The notes under the pieces are model-generated. The model did no database searches. It was not told where the DNA came from and saw nothing but the letters and a program-made list of their open reading frames with translations. Of a DNA stretch of 64,000 bases, positions 33,132 to 44,394 are shown piece by piece. The position numbers were made by a program, and so were the translations under genes. Origin of the DNA: Cucurbitaria berberidis CBS 394.84 (taxonomy: Eukaryota > Ascomycota > Dothideomycetes > Pleosporales > Cucurbitariaceae); contig NW_024468935.1 of NCBI RefSeq assembly GCF_010015615.1, forward strand, positions 913,630 to 977,629, written 5' to 3'. Numbering within the stretch: position 1 is the first letter of the stretch; every line of letters starts with the position of its first letter.

Positions 33132-36100
33132 ATGGCAGAGCCGAATCTGGGCCTGACAGCCAAAGGGAGACAGCGGGGCGACGAGCCAGTGCCAACCTCG
33201 CCAGCGTCCTCTGTGTGCTACATGGACGCCCAAGAGACGCACTCGCATTCCACACCACACACCGCAAGAGAAGGAGCAGAAGAGGAAGCGGAAGAGGAAG
33301 CACAGGCACAGGCACAGGCACAAGCACAAGATGGCCATGTCACCCCAAGCCAGCCCCATGCACCGGGCCTCGATCTGGACGACAGCACCCCACGATCCGA
33401 GCTGCCCTCAGTCCCAGAGGCCCTCAGCGCAAATCTCCTCACCCAGAGCCACGTCCTCGAGCCAGAACCAAGCTACTTCTCTCCGCAACCCCTCCGCCTC
33501 TATTCCTCTCCCATCCCCCGCTCCACGCCTGCCTCGACCAATCCCTCCCCCACCGCAAGCACCAATGCTTCGGCCGCCTCCCTTGGCTTGATAGAGCTGC
33601 CCACTGTCCACGAGATTGCACACTCTTCTGGCCTGGCAACACATCCCGACCGCCCAGCCTTCCTGCGAGACTTCTCCACGTCCAGCAATGCTACAGTGCG
33701 CGCAAATGGGTTAGATACTACCTACACGTACACGACTCCTTCACGGCAACGGGATGGGCCCGTCTACCCCAACCAGTCCTATGCCGCCCTACACCTTCAG
33801 CAATATCCCATACCGCATGTTCCCCCCATCGTTCGTTCCCGCAGTTCGCACCCCTCCCACTCCGCCGCAAATTCGCTCTCTAGCCTCTCGGCATTTGGCC
33901 TTTCAGACGAGCACTATCGAGATATCATGGAGTCGGGCCCCCGGACGGTTGGCAACTCTCCAGTTAGCAGTCCAGGCCTCTTCGATCCTACCAACCGTCG
34001 TTCGCGAAACTTTGAGCAGCCCGACGACGGCCTCTACTCGAGCCCTTGGCTACACCACACGCACAGACAACCTCCCAAGGAGACCCATATCGCCGACGTC
34101 CAAGCCGACCCCGTTTCTGGACGCAAGATTGTCAACCAGTACGAGATCATCGACGAGCTTGGCCGGGGCGTGCACGGCAAGGTCAAATTAGGAAAAGACC
34201 TGATGCACTCAAGGTATGTCGCCATCAAGATCGTTGACCGCTACTCCAAACGCCGACGCTTGGGCAAAAACACGAGCCACGAGGACAAGATCAAACGCGA
34301 AATCGCCATCCTCAAGAAGGCCCGCCACCCCAACATCGTCAGCCTGCTCGAAGTCATAGACGACCCGGCTAAGAAGAAGGTCTATATCGTACTGGAGCAT
34401 GTTGAGTTGGGCGAGGTCAAGTGGAGAACTGAAGGGGCCAAGGAGATATGTCTGGTGGAATGGCGTCGCTTCAAGCGGGAATCCCATGGTATTTTCGACA
34501 ATGACAGCGCAGCCTTGGAAGACGAAAAGATCATCAGAGTGGCGCACCAACAGCTTGCCCGCCAACAACGTCGTCTGGCTAGGGAAGCACACATCCGCCG
34601 TAAGAACGCTACATCCAACCAACCTTGGAGTCTTGAATTCGGTATGGACTCAGATGACGAACAGTCCGAGACTGGCCGGAGCTCTCAAGCTTCCAATCAT
34701 GATGACGACCGTCTGCCCAACCAAGTTCAGTTTAAACAACAACCCTCTTCAAGTCACCACAACGAGCATATGGAAACGGCCTTCCGTTCGTCGCCCCCTG
34801 CTACGAATTTGCGATCTGATCAAGCTGATGTCGCCACCGGGCTTGAGGGGACAATGTATGGCGCGTACGACACAGAACTCGTCAGGGGTCGCACACCAAG
34901 TCTTGCCGATAGCATCTCTTCTCACCTGACGGATGCAGAAGAGGACATACCCGAACACTTTCACTACGTCCCTTTGATGACTACCCAAGCTGCTTGGGAA
35001 GCTTTCAAGGACACCGTCTTGGGCATAGAGTATTTACACTACCAAAACGTCATCCATCGCGACATCAAGCCCGCCAATCTTCTTGTAACAAGAGAGCACC
35101 GAATCAAAATATCCGACTTTGGCGTGTCCTACTTGGGCCGGCAGAAGACGGAAGAAAGCAACGGAGATCACGCAGAGTCCGACTATCAGGAGGTCGACGA
35201 AGCCATTGAATTAGCCAAGACGGTAGGCACCCCAGCCTTCTACGCCCCCGAACTCTGCCGCACTGAGGTCGACGCGGATACTCCACTCGTTGATGGCGGT
35301 ATCGACATCTGGGCCCTCGGCGTAACACTTTACTGCCTCATCTATGGTCGTGTGCCCTTCCACGACACGAATACTTTCACCCTCATGAGGGTCATCAGTG
35401 ATGAGGAGCCATACATACCAAGGTATCGACTGAAGCCTGTGGCTGAACACGCCAACTCGCGACCCAACTCGCACGGACGGAACAGTCAGCCAATGATGAG
35501 CAGCAAGAGGGCCCCACACGATCTTGAGTACGAGGAAGTCGATGAGAACTTACGCGATCTTCTACGACGCTTGCTAATCAAGGATGCCCGACATCGCATC
35601 ACCATCCCCGAAATCAAACGCCACCCGTGGTTACTTTCCGGCATCCCCAACTACGATGTATGGGCTGAAGAGACGGATCCGAGCAGATCATATGATGGAG
35701 GAAAAATTGAAATCTCCAAGGACGATGTCGAGCAGGCTGTGGTTCCCATTGGCTTCGTCGAACGTATCCGTTCGGCCGCCAAAAAGACTGCAGACTTCGT
35801 GACGAAAGGGTTTACTCGTAGTTCAGGTTCAAGACGTCGCGCTCAGAGCTCTGCGACAAACCAAGAACCGCCTCCAAGCATCAGTGCGACTTCTTCGAGC
35901 AGCAATATCAGCCAAGACGGAAGGCGGGGCAGTCTGGCACCTAGTGCCATTCTCGAGTTAATAAGTCGGTCACGTGAAGCAGAGCATCCTCTTTCACATA
36001 GTGTTACCGCAAGCCCAGAAGCAAGGGAGCGATCGAAATACTTTGATAGTCCAACCTCTCGCACCGCGTCTCCTGCACAAGGTGCTGAGGGTTATAGACC

Positions 36101-37463
36101 GCTTCTACAAGACCGGGCCCTTTCATCCATACAGACGGTTAGGCAAGCAGATATGCTTCAGGGTCGATCCGGCTCCCCAAGCTTGCCACCAGCTCTCCCT
36201 GGCACTCCATTGGCTCTAGATTCTCCTGGTGGTTCGCAACTGGGTGGCTTATTTGGAGGGCTCCCCCGACGAGTGGTCAATAGTATGAGGAGTAAAGACA
36301 AGCTCAAGCCTCCAAAAGAACACTCCCGCGTAAAGTCAATTGATAGGCTTATTGGAGGCGACGACGATGCTCACGGCGTCCCCAGCCTTGCAGTAAGCAC
36401 CACAACCGCCTCTGGCCATGTAGACCAGCCGGATGCCCTAAAGGACCTATCGCCTGTAGCCCAAGGATTGCTGACCAGCTCCCCCGACACATATTCCCGT
36501 GGAGCGCTCAATACCACCTCGCGGCAGTCATCAGTGACATCTCTCTCCTCTCGGCTACACCGAAACTGGGCGACGGCAAACGAGCTTGAAGTTGGTCCTA
36601 TGTTGGGCATACCTTCAGATACCAGACCAGAGTATTCGCATTTCCCATTGGCACAAACGCAGCCTCCACAAGAATTCTATGCCGGCAGAAGGCCATCATA
36701 TCCTGCGCCTGCGCCACATGCTCGTGAAACATCGGATCACAGGTTCAGTCGCGCGAAGGATGAGTTCGTGCAACGCAAGGTCAGGGAAGAGAACTTATAC
36801 CGCGAAAGGTCGACTTCTGCAACGTATCAAAGGCCATCTTCATCACTCAGTCAGACTGCGTGCCCTCCAAGTCCGGATGACGAAATGCATTTACAACGTC
36901 AAAAAGTTGAAGATTACTTGAATCGCAACGACGCGTCCTCCGAGAATAGTCCTGTTGGTGGACAAGAGCGAGGTCTAGCCTTTTGTTCGTCCGAGGAGCA
37001 TTTCTCGCCCATGTCGCAGTCTACATCCAATCCTTCGATCCCTTCGGTTGCATCTGCCGGCTCCTCAGCGCCGGACGAGTGCGGGCCGTTGAATCATTTT
37101 GCCGACATGATGCCCGTGGCATCAGCGGACTCATTCCGCATCAATCATCTTGAAACTCATCTCGACGATCCTACGGGCTACGACGGAGACCACGCCATCG
37201 AAAGTGATGAAGATGACGAGAGCGACGATGACGGACTCTTTATCATCAAGAAGCCCAAGCCCAAGGATACGTCTCACCGAAGTAATTCAATCTCCAACGC
37301 CGAATTATCGCGCTCGATTGTGCACCAGGATATTAGGGCTACGGGTCGTCGCCGCTCAACCCGCAGTGGAAGCAACGGCACTGTCAAGAAGATACTTCCT
37401 TCGAGTGAGCCATTCGACGAGCAAACCCCCACACCTGAAGCGCCAGCATCTACAGGACAATAA
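33132..37463 (+). CDS. large Ser/Thr kinase of the SAK1/TOS3/ELM1 - SSP1 (CaMKK-like) family
   Basis: Single exon, 1443 residues, ATG at 33132 (CGCCATGG). The kinase domain lies at about 334-836. It shows the glycine loop GRGVHGKV, the ATP Lys in YVAIKIV (about 365), HRDIKPAN (about 640), DFGVSYLG (about 661), the activation segment GTPAFYAPELC and RHPWLL at the end. An insertion of roughly 175 disordered residues separates VYIVLEHVELGEV from the helix preceding HRD. The ~330-residue N-terminus includes a Glu/Ala-Gln repeat, and the ~600-residue C-terminus is Ser-rich and ends in an acidic DEDDESDDDG patch. Family members phosphorylate and activate Snf1/AMPK in carbon-source and stress signalling; orthology to one yeast paralog is not resolvable. 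Confidence 0.9.
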   Translation: MAEPNLGLTAKGRQRGDEPVPTSPASSVCYMDAQETHSHSTPHTAREGAEEEAEEEAQAQAQAQAQDGHVTPSQPHAPGLDLDDSTPRSELPSVPEALSANLLTQSHVLEPEPSYFSPQPLRLYSSPIPRSTPASTNPSPTASTNASAASLGLIELPTVHEIAHSSGLATHPDRPAFLRDFSTSSNATVRANGLDTTYTYTTPSRQRDGPVYPNQSYAALHLQQYPIPHVPPIVRSRSSHPSHSAANSLSSLSAFGLSDEHYRDIMESGPRTVGNSPVSSPGLFDPTNRRSRNFEQPDDGLYSSPWLHHTHRQPPKETHIADVQADPVSGRKIVNQYEIIDELGRGVHGKVKLGKDLMHSRYVAIKIVDRYSKRRRLGKNTSHEDKIKREIAILKKARHPNIVSLLEVIDDPAKKKVYIVLEHVELGEVKWRTEGAKEICLVEWRRFKRESHGIFDNDSAALEDEKIIRVAHQQLARQQRRLAREAHIRRKNATSNQPWSLEFGMDSDDEQSETGRSSQASNHDDDRLPNQVQFKQQPSSSHHNEHMETAFRSSPPATNLRSDQADVATGLEGTMYGAYDTELVRGRTPSLADSISSHLTDAEEDIPEHFHYVPLMTTQAAWEAFKDTVLGIEYLHYQNVIHRDIKPANLLVTREHRIKISDFGVSYLGRQKTEESNGDHAESDYQEVDEAIELAKTVGTPAFYAPELCRTEVDADTPLVDGGIDIWALGVTLYCLIYGRVPFHDTNTFTLMRVISDEEPYIPRYRLKPVAEHANSRPNSHGRNSQPMMSSKRAPHDLEYEEVDENLRDLLRRLLIKDARHRITIPEIKRHPWLLSGIPNYDVWAEETDPSRSYDGGKIEISKDDVEQAVVPIGFVERIRSAAKKTADFVTKGFTRSSGSRRRAQSSATNQEPPPSISATSSSSNISQDGRRGSLAPSAILELISRSREAEHPLSHSVTASPEARERSKYFDSPTSRTASPAQGAEGYRPLLQDRALSSIQTVRQADMLQGRSGSPSLPPALPGTPLALDSPGGSQLGGLFGGLPRRVVNSMRSKDKLKPPKEHSRVKSIDRLIGGDDDAHGVPSLAVSTTTASGHVDQPDALKDLSPVAQGLLTSSPDTYSRGALNTTSRQSSVTSLSSRLHRNWATANELEVGPMLGIPSDTRPEYSHFPLAQTQPPQEFYAGRRPSYPAPAPHARETSDHRFSRAKDEFVQRKVREENLYRERSTSATYQRPSSSLSQTACPPSPDDEMHLQRQKVEDYLNRNDASSENSPVGGQERGLAFCSSEEHFSPMSQSTSNPSIPSVASAGSSAPDECGPLNHFADMMPVASADSFRINHLETHLDDPTGYDGDHAIESDEDDESDDDGLFIIKKPKPKDTSHRSNSISNAELSRSIVHQDIRATGRRRSTRSGSNGTVKKILPSSEPFDEQTPTPEAPASTGQ

Positions 37464-39796
37464 CACCCTGATTGTCGCTTCAACAAACATGGACTACCAG
37501 TACCCAAACTTACTTACGTGTACGACTACGCATACCTCGAATTCTTCTTTCACGTGTGTACAAATACGACCGAACTCATATGATATTAATCATTTCCAAG
37601 GCAGGCGCTGGGCGTTTTCAAAACCTGGAACAGTATGCATGGGTGCGAGTGTGCTAAAAGACAAGGGTGGCGTTTCTTTCTATTTCTCGGCTATATTGTA
37701 ACTATGTTCTTATCTAGCTTTGGTACTATTTTGCATGGCTTGGGCTGTGCTTGTGTAAGCTCTTTTCGTTGCTTGGGCTGTTGGCTGTGTTGGAATGAGG
37801 GACGGATGACGTTGACGATTGAGATGATATACCTATTTTTCCTATGTTCCCTCGCTGGGTTGGGATGAGCGACGCGTATATTCGATGCACGGTTAGGCCT
37901 GGGCCACGTTCAAGCATGTTTGTTCGATACGCAATAGCAAGCAAGCCATGGTTGGCATGATAGAAAGGGGCTTTACTTGGATCAGTTCAACAAACTCTTC
38001 TCCCGTATTCTAGCCCACTACTATACGTGGCGAACGCGTAGCGTTGTAGTATAATTAAAGGGGAGCAAGCAAAATGCTTGCTCGTGTTCAATATTCTCAA
38101 GAGTGTAGATCTTCGACTCCTTCCAGCTTGCGATCAACACGCCTCCTCCATCGTACGACAGTACGTGCGTCGTTTCGTTCCTCTTCATGTAAGGAACAGA
38201 ATCTGGCAGTTTCGTTATCTTTTGTACCACCCACCCATGCATAACCATGTTCCTTGTTTCTCGGTTAGGACTTTCATTTCAAATGAGCGCTAAAATATCC
38301 GTCTGGTGTCGCATCGCAATCTCGCAAATGCCATTACCAAACGCCACGTCTCCTGAATAAGCTGAAACACGGAAAGCATTCCAACCTGTGCCGGTTTGTT
38401 TTTTCTCTCCCCAGATTTCAGTCTGTGCGCTTTGGTAATTTGAACATGAGGACGTGCATGTTTGTATGCATGTTTGATGCATGCAGCTATGCGCCCCTGC
38501 AACGTGCGAAAAAGCTTTGATGATACGATAGATAGGTACGGATGGATAGCCGGTTGTAGATATGTATGCAATCTATGTATGCATTATATCATGCATGCAT
38601 GCAGTACTTCCCAAGACACGGGATGGGCTTACTTTTCTTCAAGAGAGGATAGCGTGATTAATTTATCGGCATATTAGAACGAGCGCACTGAATGTCCAGA
38701 GAGAGGTGCGTTAGATCTTGCTAGTCGGATAGTAGGATATGGCGCTTTGCTAGACTAATTAGGAATACGAAAGGGTGGTGTCTTTATTTTCACAAAGGAG
38801 TATTTGTCCTTTTGGGAGCTGTAATGGGCAAGGAAAGCACTACACTAGATTGGAGAACCATTCACCAACACAGGTTCGAGAAAGCATGGGTGATTCAAAA
38901 GTCTTCTTTTCAATTCCTCTCGCCACTCTTGAGGGCCACATGTTTAGTATTGTTATTCCCATATCGTTGTACTCTAATCCTTCGCTTCTTCCACGTGTGT
39001 ACATTACGTACGTCACGGCCCCAAGTGCACGCTCAGCAACATACACGACATAATCGCACCTCGCATCAAACAACGCTACCCGGGTATTCCAAAACGTATG
39101 CTACCTTGTCGACATCGCACTTCACCTCACCTCATCTCATCCCATCACCTCACCTCACCCCCTGACTCCACTCACTGACTCAAGCTTCTATCCCAGAAAA
39201 CAAGACAACACCAGACGCAAGCATCATCCATGCCCTGTACGCCTCATCAAAGGCAGGGGCTATCCATATCTTACTAAAAGCCATGACACAACGACATGCA
39301 AAACTTAAATGTTGCGTACATGATGCTTATGCAGATCACATGTGCATTCACACCGATCAGGCGCATGTCTCGGATGCTTGTAGGCGACCGATCAGCGGTG
39401 GAAGGGGGGCCTTGTATGTAGGATGATCAGAGGTAAGGATTTATGGGGTAGGGCTGAATGCACCCCGCTCTCGTGGTGTGACGGTGTGCGAGAAGTTGCG
39501 AAGCCGATGGTAAGCGTCATCGGTGGTGCTTATGCTCGCACTGCAGGGGCGTTGATGAGAGGAGTGGACAAAAGGAAATTGCTCGGCCGAGGAAGTAGAG
39601 ATGGGCGAGAAGGGAGAGATTGGACTAGAGTAGATTTGTTTGGTGTTGGCGAATGATGGTTCGCTGTTCGCTGATGTGCGAAATCATGGTGAATTCGAGT
39701 GCTCCGCCCAATGCTAATGTGTGGTATCAGAATGCTCTTAGTGACCAAAACGCCATGTGCAACCCTCAGGGTCCTGTAGACCGTTGGAACGAACTA
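37464..39796. other. 2.3 kb convergent intergenic region
   Basis: Between the 3' ends of the kinase and ALG11. It contains ATGCATGC-type alternating purine/pyrimidine sequence near 38578-38604 and a CACCT-rich tract at 39121-39171. Short ORFs (for example 38775-39053) have no motif. No gene is supported. Confidence 0.45.
39121..39171 (+). repeat. CTCAC/CACCT pyrimidine-rich degenerate repeat
   Basis: About 50 nt of imperfect 5-nt units (CACCT, CATCT, CATCC) on the plus strand with almost no G. Confidence 0.7.
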
Positions 39797-41537
39797 CTAT
39801 CTGGCTCGCTCGACCTGCAACGCTACTAACGTTTCCATGTTCTTCAACCACTTCTCCGCGAAACCCCGATCGGTAAACCGCTCTGCTGACTTTTGCGCCC
39901 TATGCCTCATCGCAAGGGTCTCCGTGGGTGATAGTGAGAAAGCTTTGCGGAAGCCTTCTGCATACTGTTCTACCGTCGTTGCGTGGAAGCCTAGCGGAAT
40001 TTGTTAGACAAGTACCAAGAAGTGTGATTACAGCAAACGCTACTCACCAGTCGGCTGCCCATCCACCTCAACCACAATGTCTAGCTTCGGCCCTCCAGAG
40101 TCATTGACCACTGAGATCAAGCCCGCAGCCTGATACTCCACGACTCCAATGCCAAAGTGCTCATTCCACATACCATTCACACCTACACTTGCTTTGCGCA
40201 TCCACTCTAGCATCAAGGGCCACGGTGCGTCGCAAATAAACTCGACGTTCTCTTTGATATTGAGCTCGCGCGCGAGCAACCGTAGGTTGTATACACGTTT
40301 TTCATCATGCGAGTTCCTCACTGATCCGATCAGGACGAGCGTCGGCGGTTGATTTGTGTAGGTGGCCGTCTCGAGACTGGAGTGCAAGAAAGAGGCGAAG
40401 GCTTCGAGTATGAGTTCATGGTTCTTCTCAGGTCGGAATTGTGCAATATAGAGAAGGTAAGGGCCACGGTTCTTCTCGCTTGCTTCTGAAACTTCGACGG
40501 CTTGTAAGACTTCTTCGACTGCGACGGGTGGAAAGACGACGTCAATATCGTTAGCTTTGCTGCGTTTGATGCGGTAGGGTTCCCAGAGTGATATGATGTG
40601 GCTTTGCGTCCAGGTCGAGTTTGTCATGACTACATCGATAGTGCTGCCAACTTTGCTATAAAGCTTCGCGAAAAGCTGCCAGTACTTCTTCTTGGCTATA
40701 CCACGATATCCTGCTCCCGTTCCGGCGTTGATGCCTTGTCCTCCTATCTGCAGCGAGTCGAGCATGTCTGTTGAGATGGTGGGGTAGTGGACGTAGGCTC
40801 CTGTCGGTACGGTGGGGAAGAAGAGCGAGGAGAGACCGAGGGAGAAGGCATAGCCCATGGTATCTATGAAAACATCCGGAACGAGTAGATGGAAGGCATC
40901 GTAAGCGAGAATTAGAGAGCCGAGAGACTGGCCCAGTAAAGTGAAGCGGGGCCAGGTGCTGGCGAGTACCCAATGGCGTGTTGTAAGGTAGAGGAAGTGG
41001 ACGGTGGGCGGGTGCAGCTGGATATTGAAGCGGTCCTTGACGCGCTTGAGTATGGTGGCTCTGTCCACGTCGTGGTCTCCAGTGTAGACTACGCAAACAG
41101 CCTCAGGCCAGCGCTTCTGTGTTGCTCGAATCGCAGCCCAGAGGACTCGCTCGCCGCCGCCTCCTGCGTTGCTAGACCCATATATTAGCGACCTGGTTTG
41201 GCCATGTTGTGACCTCGAATCCGTACCAGAAAGGGTGGAAAAAGCCGACGATTCCATTCCACTCGCTGTCGGCTTTGCCGCCGTTTATCGCACTGCCAAG
41301 AGCTGCAGATGCTATATTTTCCCAGTCATCGTCCTCTTTGCTCTTTTCCTTGTGCTGCCGCTCGAAGTGCTTTGTTTCATTCGCTACTCTGGCCAGCAGT
41401 AGCTCTCGTCGCGTACGGGAAGATTTACGCAAGCCATGTCCCACCAGTTCGGCAATGAAACGCAGGGTCTTGGGGAGGAAGACGACGGAGAGGACTATGG
41501 GTACGAGTAGTGAGAGAAGGATGAAGGAGACGCCCAT
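39797..41537 (-). CDS. ALG11: GDP-Man:Man3GlcNAc2-PP-dolichol alpha-1,2-mannosyltransferase (GT4)
   Basis: Three exons: 41537..41227, 41171..40048 and 39990..39797 (542 residues), with introns of 55 and 57 nt. Alg11 adds the fourth and fifth mannoses to the lipid-linked oligosaccharide on the cytosolic face of the ER. An N-terminal membrane anchor (LLSLLVPIVLSVVFL) is visible. The first splice creates FFHPFCNAGGGGERVLW, the conserved GT4 nucleotide-sugar region. Later come GAYVHYPTIS, LLYIAQFRPEKNH and the EX7E element in GMWNEHFGIGVVEYQAAG. The terminal exon (HATTVEQYAEGF...) completes the family C-terminus. It is divergent from COX18, with 217 bp between the starts. Confidence 0.94.
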
Positions 41538-41754
41538 GTTCGACAGCGCCGGCTGGAGTATCGCAGAAAATCAAAACGCGAAGAGGTTTCACCTGAGTGA
41601 ATGTGCAGCAAGTGAAGCTTGACAGCTGTCCAGGTGGGATGGCCCGACAGCGTGGGACCCTGGCCCGAGCTTGGAACTTTCCATGTTCCTTCCGCTCGGA
41701 AGTCCGATGTGAGGCAGGCCAAGCCAAGTGCACCACCACAGACAACATCGCGAC
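41538..41754. promoter_or_regulatory. compact bidirectional promoter, ALG11 / COX18
   Basis: 217 bp between two head-to-head ATG starts. No TATA element is evident, as is common for housekeeping pairs. Confidence 0.55.
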
Positions 41755-42753
41755 ATGCTGTCTACACGCCTGCTGCGGCAGCCAGCATGCCAATTGGCCT
41801 CGCGAAGCTCCGTCACATCTCAAGCATCAAGGCCTCGCCCGTCGATACGCGCCTTCCACGCCTCCCCGCCACGGCAGGATCCCGTCCTCGACGCCCTCCT
41901 CTACCTACCACACGAGATGATGGCCTTGATTCATACCACCGCCCCCTGGTATGCCACCATCCCGCTCACTGCCTTCCTCACGCGCGGCCTGCTCGTCACT
42001 ACGGCTGGAGCATGGGCGCGTTCGCTCACCGCGCGCTACATTGGTCTGCATCCGTTGCGACAGGCACTTGCCTTCCAGAAACGTGATCAAGTCCTGAAGA
42101 GCGGCAACTTCAGACACCCCAAGGAAGCTGTCGTGTTGGTGCGGAAGGAGGTCAAGGAGGTGACGACCAAGCTGGATAACCGGTGGAATGTCACGCTGCG
42201 GGGACAGATCGGGTGGACGTTTGCCCAGATACCCATCTTCTTCGCCATGGCAGAAGTCATACGCCAGAAGTGTATGGCTCGTGACGGGTTGTTGGGTTTA
42301 GGGTTTTCTGCTTTCAGGGGTGGGGATGATGTTGCAAGCGCCAGCGCCAGTGAAGTCGTTAATACTACTAGCCGCTGGTTTGAGCCATCACTCGCAAACG
42401 AGGGCATGCTGTGGTTCCAGGACCTACTGGTTCCGGACCCAACAGGTGCACTGCCGTTTTTGGTCTCAGGCCTCATGTTCGCCAACATCTATATCACGAA
42501 GAACACCGTTAGTAGCGATGCCAAGTGGCCGCTGGTCATCCGGAGGACGTTACTCGGTGTCGCCCTTCTTATAGGGCCTCTGTGCCAGCAAATTCCGGCT
42601 GCCTTGCTACTCTACTGGGGATCAAGTACGTCTTCTGTCATGCTGTGGAACGCCTGGCTTGACTGGAAGTACCCGGCTCCGAGAGGCTTTACGGCCTGCA
42701 AAAGGCCGCTTCAGATGCCACCTAAGCCAGTGACTAAGGGACGGAGAGTGTAG
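41755..42753 (+). CDS. COX18: mitochondrial inner-membrane insertase Cox18 (Oxa1/YidC family)
   Basis: Single exon, 332 residues from the ATG at 41755. The Arg/Ser-rich N-terminus (about 1-40) with FHASPPRQ is a mitochondrial presequence with a likely cleavage site. The YidC/Oxa1 core begins with the helix after LLYLPHEMMALIHTTAPWYATIPLTAFLTRG. It continues with an RGQIGWTFAQIPIFFAMAEVIR segment and ends with GPLCQQIPAALLLYWGSSTSSVMLWNAWLDW. Cox18 exports the C-tail of Cox2 across the inner membrane. Absence of a long matrix coiled-coil tail favours Cox18 over Oxa1. Confidence 0.88.
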   Translation: MLSTRLLRQPACQLASRSSVTSQASRPRPSIRAFHASPPRQDPVLDALLYLPHEMMALIHTTAPWYATIPLTAFLTRGLLVTTAGAWARSLTARYIGLHPLRQALAFQKRDQVLKSGNFRHPKEAVVLVRKEVKEVTTKLDNRWNVTLRGQIGWTFAQIPIFFAMAEVIRQKCMARDGLLGLGFSAFRGGDDVASASASEVVNTTSRWFEPSLANEGMLWFQDLLVPDPTGALPFLVSGLMFANIYITKNTVSSDAKWPLVIRRTLLGVALLIGPLCQQIPAALLLYWGSSTSSVMLWNAWLDWKYPAPRGFTACKRPLQMPPKPVTKGRRV

Positions 42754-43161
42754 AATATTTATACCAAGATGATTGCCCTATGCCCACTATATCACTATTG
42801 TAAGAGCTTCCCGACAAATTTACGTTCATACCGAGCCACCGACGGCCAAGGCATGCGCATACAATAGCCTATCGCCTCCAGTGCCATGTCATTCACAACA
42901 AACGATCAAGATCACTTTGAAAATCCGCACTTGAGCTGGCGACCGCGTGTATCACGGTCGCGCATGGGTATGTGGACGTGATGGTTAAATTGTGCGCTCA
43001 AGATTGAACGGACGTCCTGCGAGATATCGCTTTTCCGTCAGCACAGAGATAAAAGAAGAAGCAATGATGCGAGGGAATGACAAGGAATGACAAGTAACAG
43101 GTCTGTGGACGCCAATAACACCAGATTGCCCTTACACCGCCTCCACCTCCAGCCTTCCATC
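42754..43161. other. convergent intergenic region
   Basis: 408 bp between the COX18 and hypothetical-gene 3' ends. Nothing was recognised. Confidence 0.45.
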
Positions 43162-44394
43162 TCAGCCCTCTACCCCACGCTCCTCTACCACAAACTCACA
43201 CGTCCTCATCCTCGCGTTGTGCACTATGTAGAGCACAGCTTTCCAGCTATCTTCAGAAACCAGCTTCACCTTTGAGTCCGATGGTCCGATTGAGCCCCCT
43301 CTGGGCATAATGGCACTGGTACGTGCCTGTACGTCAAAGCCCACCTGGGCGCTAACTAGCTCGATGAATCTATCGAAGCTCATATCATCGATAGCAATCA
43401 TCGACCCGCGACGAGACGTTGGGATCAACTGCGAGGTATGCACCGCGGCACCGGTAGTGCTATTGACGACGCGAATCAGGAACGCCGTTGGGTGAAACAT
43501 GTCCAGGTTGAATGTAGGAGCAGCGGCGGCTTGATGGTCAGGATTCTGAATCAAAAGTCTGTCTTCTTGAGGAGTGGCATCTGCGTGTTCTCCTATACCC
43601 AAGTCGTTGAGCGATGCAGCCAGCACCGAGGGCCGATGAGTAGGTTGGCGGTCACGCGAAGCTGATCGCGGTATAGTTACCACCGGCGTAGGTTCGTGCC
43701 CAGCAAGATCGGGCTGAAATACTTCACCTTCTACATTTGTAGTAGTAGAAGTAGGGGGAGGAGCAGGCATGGGAGCGCCGGCTCGTCGATGGACCTTCCC
43801 TACCTTGACCATGAAAACGTTGTGCTTTTCGTTGCTATTATTGATCATAGCTCGAGCCAGTAACAGCTCGTCCAGCCTCTTACCCTCAACCCCCGTGTCT
43901 TTGAGGAATCGCAACTCGCGCTTCGCAGTCTCGATGACCGCCCGAAGAGGCTCATCCTGCAGGGCCTTGGGCCTGGAGCTGAACGTAATCTTTCCAAGGA
44001 TGTCGGCCTTCTTCATCTCTTCGTTGATGAGGATGCGCATTTGGTCGCTTTGCTCTGGAGTCAGGCGAAGCTCGATCTCAATGTCGCGTACGCGCCGGAT
44101 CTTGCGGGGCGCCTTAGGATCGTAGTCTAGGTCTGGATTTGGTACATCTACATTTGATCAGTTGTATTCAGTGGGAAGTGTATCAGACTTCTGACCTTCT
44201 ACGCCCTCACCCATCTCTATATCAGGACCTGGAGCTTGTTCATCATGTTCCTCCACCGTCACGCGTCTCTTCTGCCTCGGTTCGTTCTGCAATGCGTCTT
44301 CAATGTCTGTCGGTGGGTCGCTTAAGCCACTGCTAGAGTCACTCAGTGAGGCTGTCCTGGTCGCTTGGGCCGCTTGGGCACGGGTTTTGGGCAT
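43162..44394 (-). CDS. hypothetical protein, probably nuclear
   Basis: Two exons: 44394..44196 and 44147..43162 (394 residues), joined over a 48-nt intron (donor GTCAGA; branch-like CTGAT; acceptor GTAG). The N-terminus (MPKTRAQAAQA) and the PRQKRRV and PRKIRRV clusters are basic and nuclear-signal-like. A helical middle (ALQDEPLRAVIETAKRELRFL) is followed by a Pro/Thr linker. The C-terminus FIELVSAQVGFDVQARTSAIMP ... SWKAVLYIVHN resembles a small compact, possibly PB1- or ubiquitin-like, domain. I do not recognise a family. The codon choice and closed phases support a real gene. Confidence 0.7.
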
